Assembly (NCBI RefSeq): GCF_022812285.1
Contig: NZ_CP093300.1
Span: forward strand, 496,001-560,000
DNA: 64,000 bases
Reading direction: 5' to 3'
From: Alkalihalobacillus sp. LMS39
GTDB lineage: Bacteria > Bacillota > Bacilli > Bacillales > Bacillaceae_F
Under the pieces are notes generated by a model, which worked only from the letters and a program-made list of their open reading frames with translations, was not told where the DNA came from and did not search any database. Position 1 is the first letter of the stretch, and every line of letters starts with the position of its first letter. Of the stretch, positions 34,227 through 41,850 are shown in pieces. The translations under genes were made by a program, and so were the position numbers.

Positions 34227-34986
34227 ACAAGTGAGCTTCTCATATAAACAAAAGATGAACCAACTGGAAAATATAAATTGTCAAATTGAGAAAGGCAAAA
34301 TCACAACCATTATTGGTCCAAATGGTTCTGGTAAATCAACGTTATTAGGTGTGATGTCAAAAAACCATAGACCAAAAAAAGGAGAAGTTATTCTTGACGG
34401 GCGTGCCATCAGTCAATATAAACCAAAAGAGTTTGCCCAAAAATTAGCCGTTGTCCACCAGCAAAATGAAGCACCTGAAGATATGACTGTTGAAAAATTG
34501 ACCGCCTATGGACGTCTTCCTTATAAATCTATCTTCTCCCAAGAAACAGAAGAAGATAAAATGGCAATGGAGTGGGCATTAACATGTACGAAGCTTCAAT
34601 CAAAGCGCCATGTTAAAATTACCGAACTATCTGGTGGTGAGCGCCAGCGGGTATGGATTGCCATGTCCTTAGCGCAGCAAACGCCTATTTTATTTTTAGA
34701 TGAACCAACGACGTATTTAGATTTATACTATCAATATGAAATTTTACAATTAGTGAAAAGTTTAAATCAAGAGTATCAAATCACAATCGTTATGGTACTT
34801 CATGATATTAACCAAGCGATTAAATATAGTGACCATATTATCGCAATGAAGCAAGGACAAATCCTTCTTCAAGGTGAGCCAAATGATGTGATTACAACCG
34901 TTTCAATGAAAGATATTTATAATGTTGACGTTGTCGTAAAAAAAGAACCGGAAACAGGGTTATACATTGTTCCAATTGGGATTTAA
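34216..34986 (+). CDS. ABC ATPase of the haem importer
   Basis: A 256-residue ATPase of the FecE type. Walker [11 protein letters not shown]-loop VHQQNEAP, signature LSGGERQRVWIAMSLAQ, Walker [13 protein letters not shown] and H-loop VLHDINQA are all present. It overlaps the permease gene by 11 bases and precedes srtB, giving the order isdC - multi-NEAT - isdE - isdF - ATPase - srtB. Confidence 0.92.
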   Translation: MEVKQVSFSYKQKMNQLENINCQIEKGKITTIIGPNGSGKSTLLGVMSKNHRPKKGEVILDGRAISQYKPKEFAQKLAVVHQQNEAPEDMTVEKLTAYGRLPYKSIFSQETEEDKMAMEWALTCTKLQSKRHVKITELSGGERQRVWIAMSLAQQTPILFLDEPTTYLDLYYQYEILQLVKSLNQEYQITIVMVLHDINQAIKYSDHIIAMKQGQILLQGEPNDVITTVSMKDIYNVDVVVKKEPETGLYIVPIGI

Positions 34987-35016
34987 ACAGAGAATAAAGA
35001 AGGGGAGGTGACATGG

Positions 35017-35781
35017 ATGGATGAGAAAAAGAAGAAATCGAGTGCGTTGAACCGAATTGGTACAATATTATTTTTATCGATTTTTGTATTTTCTTCGTAT
35101 AAGCTTGGCATGACATTTTGGGATTATTATAATAACAGACAAGTCATGGCGGAAGCTCAAGATGTTTATTATGAAGCAGACATGGTCGAAGAAGATGCAG
35201 ATGGCATCCGTTCACAGTTTGCTTCCCTTCTTGAAATAAATAAAGACATTGTGGGCTGGATTACGGTAGATGGTACAGTCATTGACTATCCGATTGTTCA
35301 AGCGGTTGACAATGAGTATTATTTAAATCGGAGCTATAAACACGAGGAAACGAGAGCGGGAAGTATTTTTATGGATTATCGAAATAACGTAGAAAACAAT
35401 AACCGTCATTTTATATTATACGGGCACCGCATGCGAGATGGTTCGATGTTTACTCAACTTAATCAGTATACAGATGAAGAATTTTTTCATTCTCATCCCA
35501 TTTTTTATTTTGATACATTATATGAAGGGTATGATGTCGAAGTATTTTCAGCTTATATAACGACAACCGATTTTTACTATATTGAAACAGACTTTCCAAG
35601 TGATTCCGAATATCAGTCTTTTATTGAAAGAATAAAAGAAAAGTCACTGTATGAAAGTGATGTTACAATCGAAGCAACTGACCAAATTATTACTTTATCT
35701 ACTTGTGATTATACATTAGACCGTGATACAGGTAGATTAGTCGTACATGGAAAATTAAAAGAAAGAAGTTCAATTCAATAA
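35017..35781 (+). CDS. srtB: Class B sortase
   Basis: A 254-residue membrane-anchored transpeptidase that attaches the NPQTG/NPKTS proteins to peptidoglycan. A membrane anchor at about residues 13-35 is followed by the sortase fold, with His137 in YGHRMRDGSMF, catalytic Cys230 in TLSTC and Arg240 in DTGRLVVHG. Start chosen at ATG 35017 because AGGGGAGG lies eight bases upstream; the GTG nine bases earlier overlaps that site. Last gene of the NEAT operon and followed by a strong terminator. Gene order matches isd loci of S. aureus and B. anthracis. Confidence 0.93.
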   Translation: MDEKKKKSSALNRIGTILFLSIFVFSSYKLGMTFWDYYNNRQVMAEAQDVYYEADMVEEDADGIRSQFASLLEINKDIVGWITVDGTVIDYPIVQAVDNEYYLNRSYKHEETRAGSIFMDYRNNVENNNRHFILYGHRMRDGSMFTQLNQYTDEEFFHSHPIFYFDTLYEGYDVEVFSAYITTTDFYYIETDFPSDSEYQSFIERIKEKSLYESDVTIEATDQIITLSTCDYTLDRDTGRLVVHGKLKERSSIQ

Positions 35782-35799
35782 TGGAATTGAACTTTTTCC
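35766..35799 (+). terminator. Terminator of the NEAT-srtB operon
   Basis: The perfect 11-bp stem AAGTTCAATTC / GAATTGAACTT spans the srtB stop codon and is followed by TTTCCTTTTT. Confidence 0.88.
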
Positions 35800-35805
35800 T
35801 TTTTA

Positions 35806-35881
35806 GCTTTGAAAGGTTATTCTAGAAAAGCGGGCAGGGCTACGCACTTCGCTTGAAAGAAAAGACGCTCCGCGTTTTTCT
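35806..35881. repeat. Partial composite-repeat copy
   Basis: Short derivative of the composite family: GCTTTGAAAGGTTATTCTAG, AAGCGGGCAGGGCTACGCAC, TTCGCTTGAAAG and a GACGCTCCGCG-T5 end. The middle modules are missing. It lies 100 bases before the full copy 2. Confidence 0.75.
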
Positions 35882-35981
35882 TAATGTTAGGAAACTATAA
35901 AATAGTCGTGTGTATAACATTGCTCTAATAAATTCTTAGAATGAATTAGGGATATGGAGTACTATGAGACAAGAAAGAAAA

Positions 35982-36397
35982 GACCCAAGTGAATCATTCA
36001 ACACTTGGGTCGGGTTTTGCGAGTTAGCGGCCATGAAAACCGTTATCTGTGAACATTGCTAGCGTTTTGGAACGTTGGTGGACACACGTGCAGTTATTCA
36101 TAATATATCGCTAGGAAGAGAGTTACTTTTGCGTGAATAAGCGCTCCTGTGGCCGCTAAAAAACGGAAACCCGTATCATGTTCACAAATAACGGCTGCTC
36201 TGACCGCAAAAATGAGATAAATGAGGGAGTATAAAAATTTTGGTTTAGCAGCGAAGCTTAGAAAGCTTATTCTAGAAGAGCGAAGGCTTTTGAACCTGCG
36301 CGTTTCACCCCAAGAAGAGAGCACTTGGGGTTCACTGTCAAAAGCGGAAGGGCTGCGCACTTCGCTTGAAACGAAAAGCCACTCCGCCGTTTTTCTT
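35982..36397. repeat. Composite non-coding repeat with nested inverted repeats, full copy 2
   Basis: It matches 6433-6846 over about 415 bp. The order is a GACCCAAGTG/CACTTGGGTC hairpin, GAGTTAGCGGCCATGAAAAC, the outer inverted repeat CGTTATCTGTGAACAT with ATGTTCACAAATAACG, the TAATATATCGCTAGGAA centre, GCGCTCCTGTGGCCGC, then the modules shared with the shorter copies. The inner left arm has diverged here (GGTGGACACACGTGC), so the 14-bp inner pairing of copy 1 is broken. It fills the gap between srtB and the LprI-like gene; no intact gene is present. Confidence 0.85.
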
Positions 36398-36479
36398 ATG
36401 GTAGTTTTGGAAATTATGATAAACTAACTAAGCTAGTTGAAATGTAATCTAGTAAAAAATAAATAAATGAGGTTAGATT

Positions 36480-37061
36480 ATGCAAAAAAAGATGAGAGTT
36501 TTTACGACAATATTGATTGGAGTTTCTACAGTATTATGTGCTTGTAACAGTTCTGATGATGTATCTACTAACATGAATACTCAGGTTGCAAATAGTAATT
36601 TGGAGCAAGATGAAACAGAAATAGAAGTAGAAGAGGCTCCGCAAGAGCAGGATAACACGAAAGAGGTTGAACAAGAGCTTTCTTCTCATTCTGACAAAGA
36701 ATCTCAAGAAGACAAGAAAGGTGACTATCTTAAGAAGTTGAATGAAATGGAAGAAGCCGATCGACAATTAGAATCTGGCGTAACAATGGCAGAGTTGGAA
36801 GAACAAGAGGAAGAGAGATATCGAAAGTGGGATGAAGAATTAAATAAAATTTACGGTGTATTGAAAGAACAACTAAAGCCTGAAGAAATGGATAAGGTAA
36901 GGGAAGAGCAACGAGAGTGGATCATTTACCGAGATAATACGGCAAAAGAATCATCGTTAAAATACGAAGGTGGTTCAACGGAAACATTAGAGTATATTGC
37001 TACACAAGCAACGTTAACAAGAGAAAGGTGCTATGAATTAGTGGCGAAATATATGGTATAA
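36480..37061 (+). CDS. Lipoprotein with LprI-like (DUF1311) domain
   Basis: A 193-residue predicted lipoprotein. The signal peptide ends in an LCAC lipobox with the lipidated cysteine near residue 22. A strongly acidic, low-complexity linker (about 40-95) follows, and a C-terminal domain (about 100-190) has EERYRKWDEELNKIYGVLK, REEQREWIIYRD and an ending with a conserved cysteine (RERCYELV), typical of the LprI-like DUF1311 family. Some members inhibit lysozyme; that function is not shown here. GAGGTTAG precedes the ATG. Downstream it converges with isdG. Confidence 0.8.
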   Translation: MQKKMRVFTTILIGVSTVLCACNSSDDVSTNMNTQVANSNLEQDETEIEVEEAPQEQDNTKEVEQELSSHSDKESQEDKKGDYLKKLNEMEEADRQLESGVTMAELEEQEEERYRKWDEELNKIYGVLKEQLKPEEMDKVREEQREWIIYRDNTAKESSLKYEGGSTETLEYIATQATLTRERCYELVAKYMV

Positions 37062-37085
37062 TGTTGACGTTCCTTCTTGATAGGT

Positions 37086-37123
37086 CCAAAAGGTACCGTT
37101 ATATGTGTAACGGCACCTTTTGG
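37086..37123. terminator. Bidirectional terminator between the LprI-like gene and isdG
   Basis: CCAAAAGGTACCGTTA and TAACGGCACCTTTTGG form a long stem with one mismatch and a six-base loop, with A- and T-rich arms. It can serve both converging genes. Confidence 0.8.
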
Positions 37124-37140
37124 CACGTAGAAGTATCGTG

Positions 37141-37464
37141 TTATTGTGCAGCTTTTAACGGTTGACGTACAACCATGACATCATAAAATGTCGTTTTGTT
37201 TTCAATGATGAATTCAGGTTGACCACCACGGTGAGCATGAGCTTCTTTAAAAGCATCGCTTCGAGTCCAACCGTGAAATGCCTCCTTATTTTCCCAACGC
37301 GTACTAATAGTGACCTCATCATAATCTTTTGTGTTTTCTGTTAATAATACTTCTAGACCTAAAAAGCCTTCCATTCCTTCTACTTTTCCAACCTTATTGA
37401 AACGTTCAATTAATTTTTCAGCAAATCCCGGTTGAATTTTTACAGTGTTTGTTACAATTACCAT
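37141..37464 (-). CDS. isdG: IsdG-type haem-degrading monooxygenase
   Basis: A 107-residue ABM-fold enzyme that opens the haem ring and releases iron. The three catalytic residues of IsdG/IsdI (Asn7, Trp67, His77) are represented by Asn6 (VTNTVKI), Trp66 ([10 protein letters not shown]) and His76 ([10 protein letters not shown]), one position earlier throughout. Length matches the family. It is the last gene of a Fur-controlled ABC importer operon on the minus strand; its start overlaps the ATPase stop by one base (TAATG). This links the second importer to haem as a substrate. Confidence 0.92.
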   Translation of the reverse strand: MVIVTNTVKIQPGFAEKLIERFNKVGKVEGMEGFLGLEVLLTENTKDYDEVTISTRWENKEAFHGWTRSDAFKEAHAHRGGQPEFIIENKTTFYDVMVVRQPLKAAQ

Positions 37465-38258
37465 TATGAATTCCTCCCTTTTTTTAATGTTTTTATAGGT
37501 ATTACAATTGGATAACCATCTTCAAATTGAACTTTCGCTTCGATGCCATAGACATCTTGTAAAAATTGAGCGGTAATAATTTCTTGCGGATGACCTGTTG
37601 CCACAACTGATCCTCTTTTCATTGTAATGAGATGATGACAATATTTTGCGGCTTGTTGTAAGTCATGAAGGACCATAATAATCGTCATATGATAGTTTTC
37701 ATTAATCGTTTCAAGCGTTTCCATCACATCAAGCTGATGAGAAATGTCTAAGTATGTTGTTGGTTCATCCAATAGCAATAAATTTGTTTGTTGAGCAAGA
37801 GCCATTGCAATTCTGGCTTTTTGTTGTTCACCTCCTGATAAAGTATGAAACATGCGGTTTGCATGTTTTGAAGTTCCGGTTACTTCCATTGCCCACTCAA
37901 TGGCGATTTTATCGTCTGTTGAAAGACGATAAGTAAAAAACTGTTGATGTGGAGACCGACCGTATGTAATGAGTTCTTTTACGGTTAGGTTTGGAAGAAC
38001 CCCTTTCGATTGTGGAAGCATCGCTAATGCAGTCGCAAACTCTCTTGCTTTGAACTCATGTAAATTCTTTTCATTGAGCCAAACTTCCCCTTTATCAGCA
38101 GAAAGCAAACGGGTAAGCACTTTAAGTAATGTTGATTTTCCTGAACCATTTGGCCCAATAATACCTGTGATTTTTCCTTCTTCAAATGAAACTGAAATGT
38201 CACGGAGAGAAAACGCTCCAACATGGGTAGCAACTTCTTTTGTATATATGGCAGACAT
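37464..38258 (-). CDS. FecE-type ABC ATPase, second haem/siderophore importer
   Basis: A 264-residue ATPase with Walker [10 protein letters not shown], signature [17 protein letters not shown], Walker [13 protein letters not shown] and H-loop VLHDLQQA. Start chosen at ATG 38258 (MSAIYTKE), which overlaps the permease stop in TAATG with GGAGGG upstream; the frame extends 18 codons further inside the permease gene. Its downstream gene is isdG, so the operon order is binding protein - permease - ATPase - haem oxygenase. Confidence 0.9.
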   Translation of the reverse strand: MSAIYTKEVATHVGAFSLRDISVSFEEGKITGIIGPNGSGKSTLLKVLTRLLSADKGEVWLNEKNLHEFKAREFATALAMLPQSKGVLPNLTVKELITYGRSPHQQFFTYRLSTDDKIAIEWAMEVTGTSKHANRMFHTLSGGEQQKARIAMALAQQTNLLLLDEPTTYLDISHQLDVMETLETINENYHMTIIMVLHDLQQAAKYCHHLITMKRGSVVATGHPQEIITAQFLQDVYGIEAKVQFEDGYPIVIPIKTLKKGRNS

Positions 38259-39253
38259 TACATGACCCTCCGTTTTCGTAATAAATATAAGAAAAATGGT
38301 GCGCCTAAACATGCTAATAATATCCCGACAGGAAGTTCGGTTGGATCAAACCATGAGCGGGCGATCGTGTCGGCAAATACAACAATCGTTGCTCCTGCTA
38401 ATATCGATAAAGGTAATAAAAAACGATAATCTTCTCCGATTAATAGCCGAATAACATGTGGTATAACGAGACCGACAAACCCGATTAAACCAGCGACACT
38501 GACGGCTGTACCAGCAAGAAAAGCAGCGAGAATAATAATGAAAAACCGGTGTAACTCTACTCGTTGACCTAATAGCTTGGCAGAATCATCTCCTAATAAT
38601 AAAAGGTTGACCGATTTTATCGTAAACAAGCTTAATCCTAATCCGATGATGGCGTATGGAGCCATAAATTCAAGGTGATACCAACTTCTTCCGTTTAATC
38701 CCCCAGCTAACCAAGGCAGTACAGCTTGAACACGGTCACTATAAATGACCATAACACCACTTGTGACAGCTCCTATAAGTGAATTCATTGCGACTCCAGC
38801 AAGAATGATTTTTAACGGAGACGCCCCATTATCCCAAGCGAGGCCGTAAATAACGGCGGCGGTTAGGAAAGCACCTAAAAAAGCAGTAATAGGTAACAGT
38901 AAACTGAATTGTGGGAATAAAATCATCGTAATAATCGCGGCTAATCCCCCGCCAGCTGAAACGCCTATAATGCCTGGGTCGGCTAACGGGTTATTCATGA
39001 CGCCTTGTAATAAAGCGCCGGAAGCCGCTAAACACGCTCCTACTAATAACCCGATTAATACTCGTGGAAGCCGTAAGTCCATGATGATAGTTTGATAGAT
39101 TTGGTCGCTTTCACCAAAAAATACGAACCAAATGTCCCGTAATGAAATCGAAATAGAGCCATATGTTAATCCATAAAAGCAGACGAGAAGGAGAAGCACA
39201 GGGGTTATAATAACAACCCACCTTCTTCGTTTGTTTCTTGTTTCAATATTCAT
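38258..39253 (-). CDS. FecCD-family permease, second haem/siderophore importer
   Basis: A 331-residue integral membrane protein of the FecCD/BtuC family, with MDLRLPRVLIGLLVGACLAA, LLQGVMNNPLADPGIIG and VGLVIPHVIRLLIG. It is only moderately similar to the isdF homologue in the same window, so this is a distinct transporter and not a recent duplicate. The start codon overlaps the end of the binding-protein gene. Confidence 0.9.
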   Translation of the reverse strand: MNIETRNKRRRWVVIITPVLLLLVCFYGLTYGSISISLRDIWFVFFGESDQIYQTIIMDLRLPRVLIGLLVGACLAASGALLQGVMNNPLADPGIIGVSAGGGLAAIITMILFPQFSLLLPITAFLGAFLTAAVIYGLAWDNGASPLKIILAGVAMNSLIGAVTSGVMVIYSDRVQAVLPWLAGGLNGRSWYHLEFMAPYAIIGLGLSLFTIKSVNLLLLGDDSAKLLGQRVELHRFFIIILAAFLAGTAVSVAGLIGFVGLVIPHVIRLLIGEDYRFLLPLSILAGATIVVFADTIARSWFDPTELPVGILLACLGAPFFLYLLRKRRVM

Positions 39254-40212
39254 TAAGGTGACTCCACTTCTAGTAGGATTTCATAAAGATGGTCAAGAGC
39301 TTCAGTTATTTGAGTTCCAGGATTTGTTCCGAATAAATGTGTTGGTAAAATTTCAATTTGGTTGTTAATAACAGCATCAATATTATTCCAAGCTGCATTT
39401 TGCTCCATTTCTTTAATAAAACCTTCTTTAACGGATTCAGGGTTTCCGTGAACCATAAGCAACACAACTTGCGGATTAGCTTCGATGATTCGTTCGGTAT
39501 TTAATTGGGCATATTGAGGGTAGTGTTCTAGCTGTGGAAAATCAGCTGCGATATTTTTAACACCGATAGTATCTAGCATGTTGCCACTTAAGGAATTAGG
39601 TAGGGCAACCATATACGTTCCTGGCGCTCCGTAGACTAATAACACCCGAACTTCTTCGGGAAGTGGTTTGTTTTGGATAGATGTTACCTTATGTTCAATG
39701 GTTTCCTTTAATTGTTCTGCTTTTTCTTGTTTTTGTAGCAGGTCCCCGTATAAAGTAATTTGTTTTGTAATATCATCAATAGAATTAGCATTGGTTAGAA
39801 CAAGTTGTGAGTCAATACTAGCAATCGTTTCTATATCTTTTTGATTCATTGGGTAATTGCCTAGTACAACATCCGGACGTAAATATGTCACTTTTTCTAA
39901 GTCGAATTCATGAGTAGAGCCGATTTGTTCGACAGATTCTGCTTCAGGAACAGATAAAACTCCACGTGTAGTTGGTCGACCAACAAGCTCAGATTCTAAT
40001 GCATAAATGATATCCATATCCCCATTACTTAAGGCAATAATCCGTTCCGGTGGAGAGGGAAAGGATAGGGTTCTATCAGCAAAATCAGTAATAGTTATTT
40101 GGTCAGAACCATGATGTGAATCATGTTTATCCGGTTTATCTGAAACATTAGCAGCTGTTCCGCTACAAGCAGTTAATAAGACAGTTATGATAAGAAGTAG
40201 ATACTTTTTCAT
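39253..40212 (-). CDS. Haem/siderophore-binding lipoprotein, second importer
   Basis: A 319-residue substrate-binding lipoprotein. The lipobox LTAC puts the lipidated Cys at residue 16, followed by a histidine-rich linker (HDSHHGSD), then a FecB/TroA-like two-lobed fold. At the site of the IsdE haem methionine this protein has GSTHEF with a histidine, and MVHGNPES supplies the second histidine. The cotranscribed haem oxygenase favours haem as ligand, but a siderophore is possible. Two Fur boxes overlap the promoter. Confidence 0.87.
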   Translation of the reverse strand: MKKYLLLIITVLLTACSGTAANVSDKPDKHDSHHGSDQITITDFADRTLSFPSPPERIIALSNGDMDIIYALESELVGRPTTRGVLSVPEAESVEQIGSTHEFDLEKVTYLRPDVVLGNYPMNQKDIETIASIDSQLVLTNANSIDDITKQITLYGDLLQKQEKAEQLKETIEHKVTSIQNKPLPEEVRVLLVYGAPGTYMVALPNSLSGNMLDTIGVKNIAADFPQLEHYPQYAQLNTERIIEANPQVVLLMVHGNPESVKEGFIKEMEQNAAWNNIDAVINNQIEILPTHLFGTNPGTQITEALDHLYEILLEVESP

Positions 40213-40231
40213 GAAAATCTCCTTTTCTAAA

Positions 40232-40286
40232 TGATAATGAGTATCAATGTCATTTTAATGATAATGAATCTCATTCTTAATGTCAA
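40232..40286 (-). promoter_or_regulatory. Fur-controlled promoter of the second importer operon
   Basis: On the minus strand TTGACA (40286-40281) and TATCAT (40263-40258) are 17 bases apart. Fur boxes TGATAATGAATCTCA (40259-40273) and TGATAATGAGTATCA (40232-40246), read on the plus strand, cover the spacer/-10 and the region just downstream. The layout predicts tight iron repression. The remaining gap to 40677 (about 390 bases) has no gene. Confidence 0.82.
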
Positions 40287-40677
40287 TAATAAAATTCACA
40301 GTTTCTTCATAAACATACATACAAAAGTCATAATCGGCACATACTACCAAGTATGGGTATTAAAGTCCGTTTTTGTCAGAAAGCTTAAAAAGAATGTAAA
40401 AATAACGACGAAGAGTGAAAAGGAGTTTACAAAGACTCCATATAGCATTTGAGGCGTATTTATCTTTATTTTTATAAAGGAATGTATTGAACTGAAATCG
40501 TTGTCAAAAAAAGAAAATAACATAGTACTAGAGTAGAGAGGAGAAGGTGTGGATGACAGATTGATTAGGTAAAAAGATATATTTGAATAATTGAAGAGAT
40601 TTTAACATTAAACCTAAATAACATTCATATTCTCCCGTTAAAGTAGAGTTTGTACAAAAAAAAAGGAGATGAAGAAA

Positions 40678-41574
40678 ATGAAAAAATGGATGAAAAGAAC
40701 GGCTGTTGCCCTTTTAAGTATTGGTTTACTGACTCAATTTGCAGCCCCAGGTGTTATGGCAAACCCGAGTAAGCCAGCTCCAGATGCAAAAATTTTAAAT
40801 GTCGCTCATCGTGGAGCATCTGGGCATGCACCAGAGCATACGATTGTCGCTTATGAAAAAGGAATTGAAATGAAAGCAGATTATATTGAAATTGACTTGC
40901 AAATGACAAAAGACGGCGTTCTTATTGCTATGCACGATACAACAGTTAATCGAACAACAAATGGGACAGGCCGTGTAGCAGATAAAACAGTAGCAGAAAT
41001 TAAACAGTTGGACGCTGGAACGTGGTTTAACGAAAGGAATCCAGGAAAAGCAAAGGAAGAATATGTTGGACTTGAAGTACCGACTTTAGAGGAAATTTTT
41101 CAACACTTCGGAAAAAGCACGAAATATTACATTGAAACAAAGTCACCAACGCTATACCCTGGAATGGAAGATGAATTATTACGACTTATGGATGAATATA
41201 AACTAACAGGTGTGAATGGCCGCTCAAGCCATGTCATCATTCAATCGTTTCACCCAGAAAGCTTACTCATCATTCATGAAAAGAACCCAAATATTCCGTT
41301 AGTACAATTGCTAAGCTTTCCGACTACTGGAATTGGAGCAGATAGAGAATTAGAACAAATTAAAAAATATGCAATCGGAGTCGGACCAAACTTTTCAAGA
41401 ATAAATGAAAGTTATATTCAAAAAGTAAGAAGTCATGGTTTATCGATTCACCCGTACACATTAAACTCCGAAGAGCAAATGAGAAGAGCGCTTGAGTGGG
41501 GAGTAACAGGGGTATTTACTGATTATCCAGATGTATTCCGTCAAGTGATTAAAGAATATAAAAGCAAAAAATAA
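40678..41574 (+). CDS. Secreted glycerophosphodiester phosphodiesterase
   Basis: A 298-residue GDPD-family enzyme that cleaves glycerophosphodiesters to glycerol 3-phosphate and an alcohol. It has a signal peptide of about 25 residues ending APGVMA, then the catalytic barrel with [13 protein letters not shown] (both catalytic histidines' region), the metal-site [17 protein letters not shown], the ETK segment and a YTLNS motif near the C-terminus. Start chosen at ATG 40678, nine bases after AAGGAG; the ATG at 40669 abuts that site. TTAACA at 40602 in an AT-rich stretch might belong to a PhoP box, as phosphate starvation controls such genes in Bacillus, but the match is weak. Confidence 0.9.
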   Translation: MKKWMKRTAVALLSIGLLTQFAAPGVMANPSKPAPDAKILNVAHRGASGHAPEHTIVAYEKGIEMKADYIEIDLQMTKDGVLIAMHDTTVNRTTNGTGRVADKTVAEIKQLDAGTWFNERNPGKAKEEYVGLEVPTLEEIFQHFGKSTKYYIETKSPTLYPGMEDELLRLMDEYKLTGVNGRSSHVIIQSFHPESLLIIHEKNPNIPLVQLLSFPTTGIGADRELEQIKKYAIGVGPNFSRINESYIQKVRSHGLSIHPYTLNSEEQMRRALEWGVTGVFTDYPDVFRQVIKEYKSKK

Positions 41575-41577
41575 GCA

Positions 41578-41618
41578 AAAAGCATGTCCACCATTGTTGT
41601 GGACATGTTTTTTGCTTT
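41578..41618 (+). terminator. Terminator after the GDPD gene
   Basis: GCATGTCCAC pairs with GTGGACATG around CATTGTT and is followed by TTTTTTGC. Confidence 0.88.
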
Positions 41619-41630
41619 GTTTACAAAACC

Positions 41631-41817
41631 TAACGGATATCTGATCCGCTATTATACATAAAAAGATTGATTCTGAAATGCTATCGGACATATGTTCCGT
41701 TAAATCAGGAAAATGTAGTGTTTTTTCTGTGATTTTGGATGCAATAACGGAACGTATGTCCGTAAAGGTTAAAAAAAGCATAAATATGAAAGGAATAGCG
41801 GAACAGATGTCCGTTAC
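41631..41817. repeat. Quartet repeat element, copy C
   Basis: Units start at 41631, 41681, 41745 and 41796 (steps 50, 64, 51). The first two read TAACGGATATCTGATCCGCT and TATCGGACATATGTTCCGTT; the last two are inverted, ATAACGGAACGTATGTCCGT and TAGCGGAACAGATGTCCGTT. It lies between the convergent GDPD and oxidoreductase genes, ending 34 bases after the latter's stop. Confidence 0.85.
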
Positions 41818-41850
41818 GAAAGACAATCCGTTCCGCTTCATCTTAAGCAC

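Noticed and set aside
36094-36360. Antisense reading frame in the composite repeat, similar to one at 6548-6754
   Set aside because: The two translations resemble each other only because the DNA repeat is conserved; frames differ in length and start, and hairpins run through them. Likely to be annotated as hypothetical proteins by mistake.
40602-40640. PhoP box upstream of the GDPD gene
   Set aside because: TTAACA is present but the repeats expected every 11 bases match poorly, so it is mentioned only as weak evidence.
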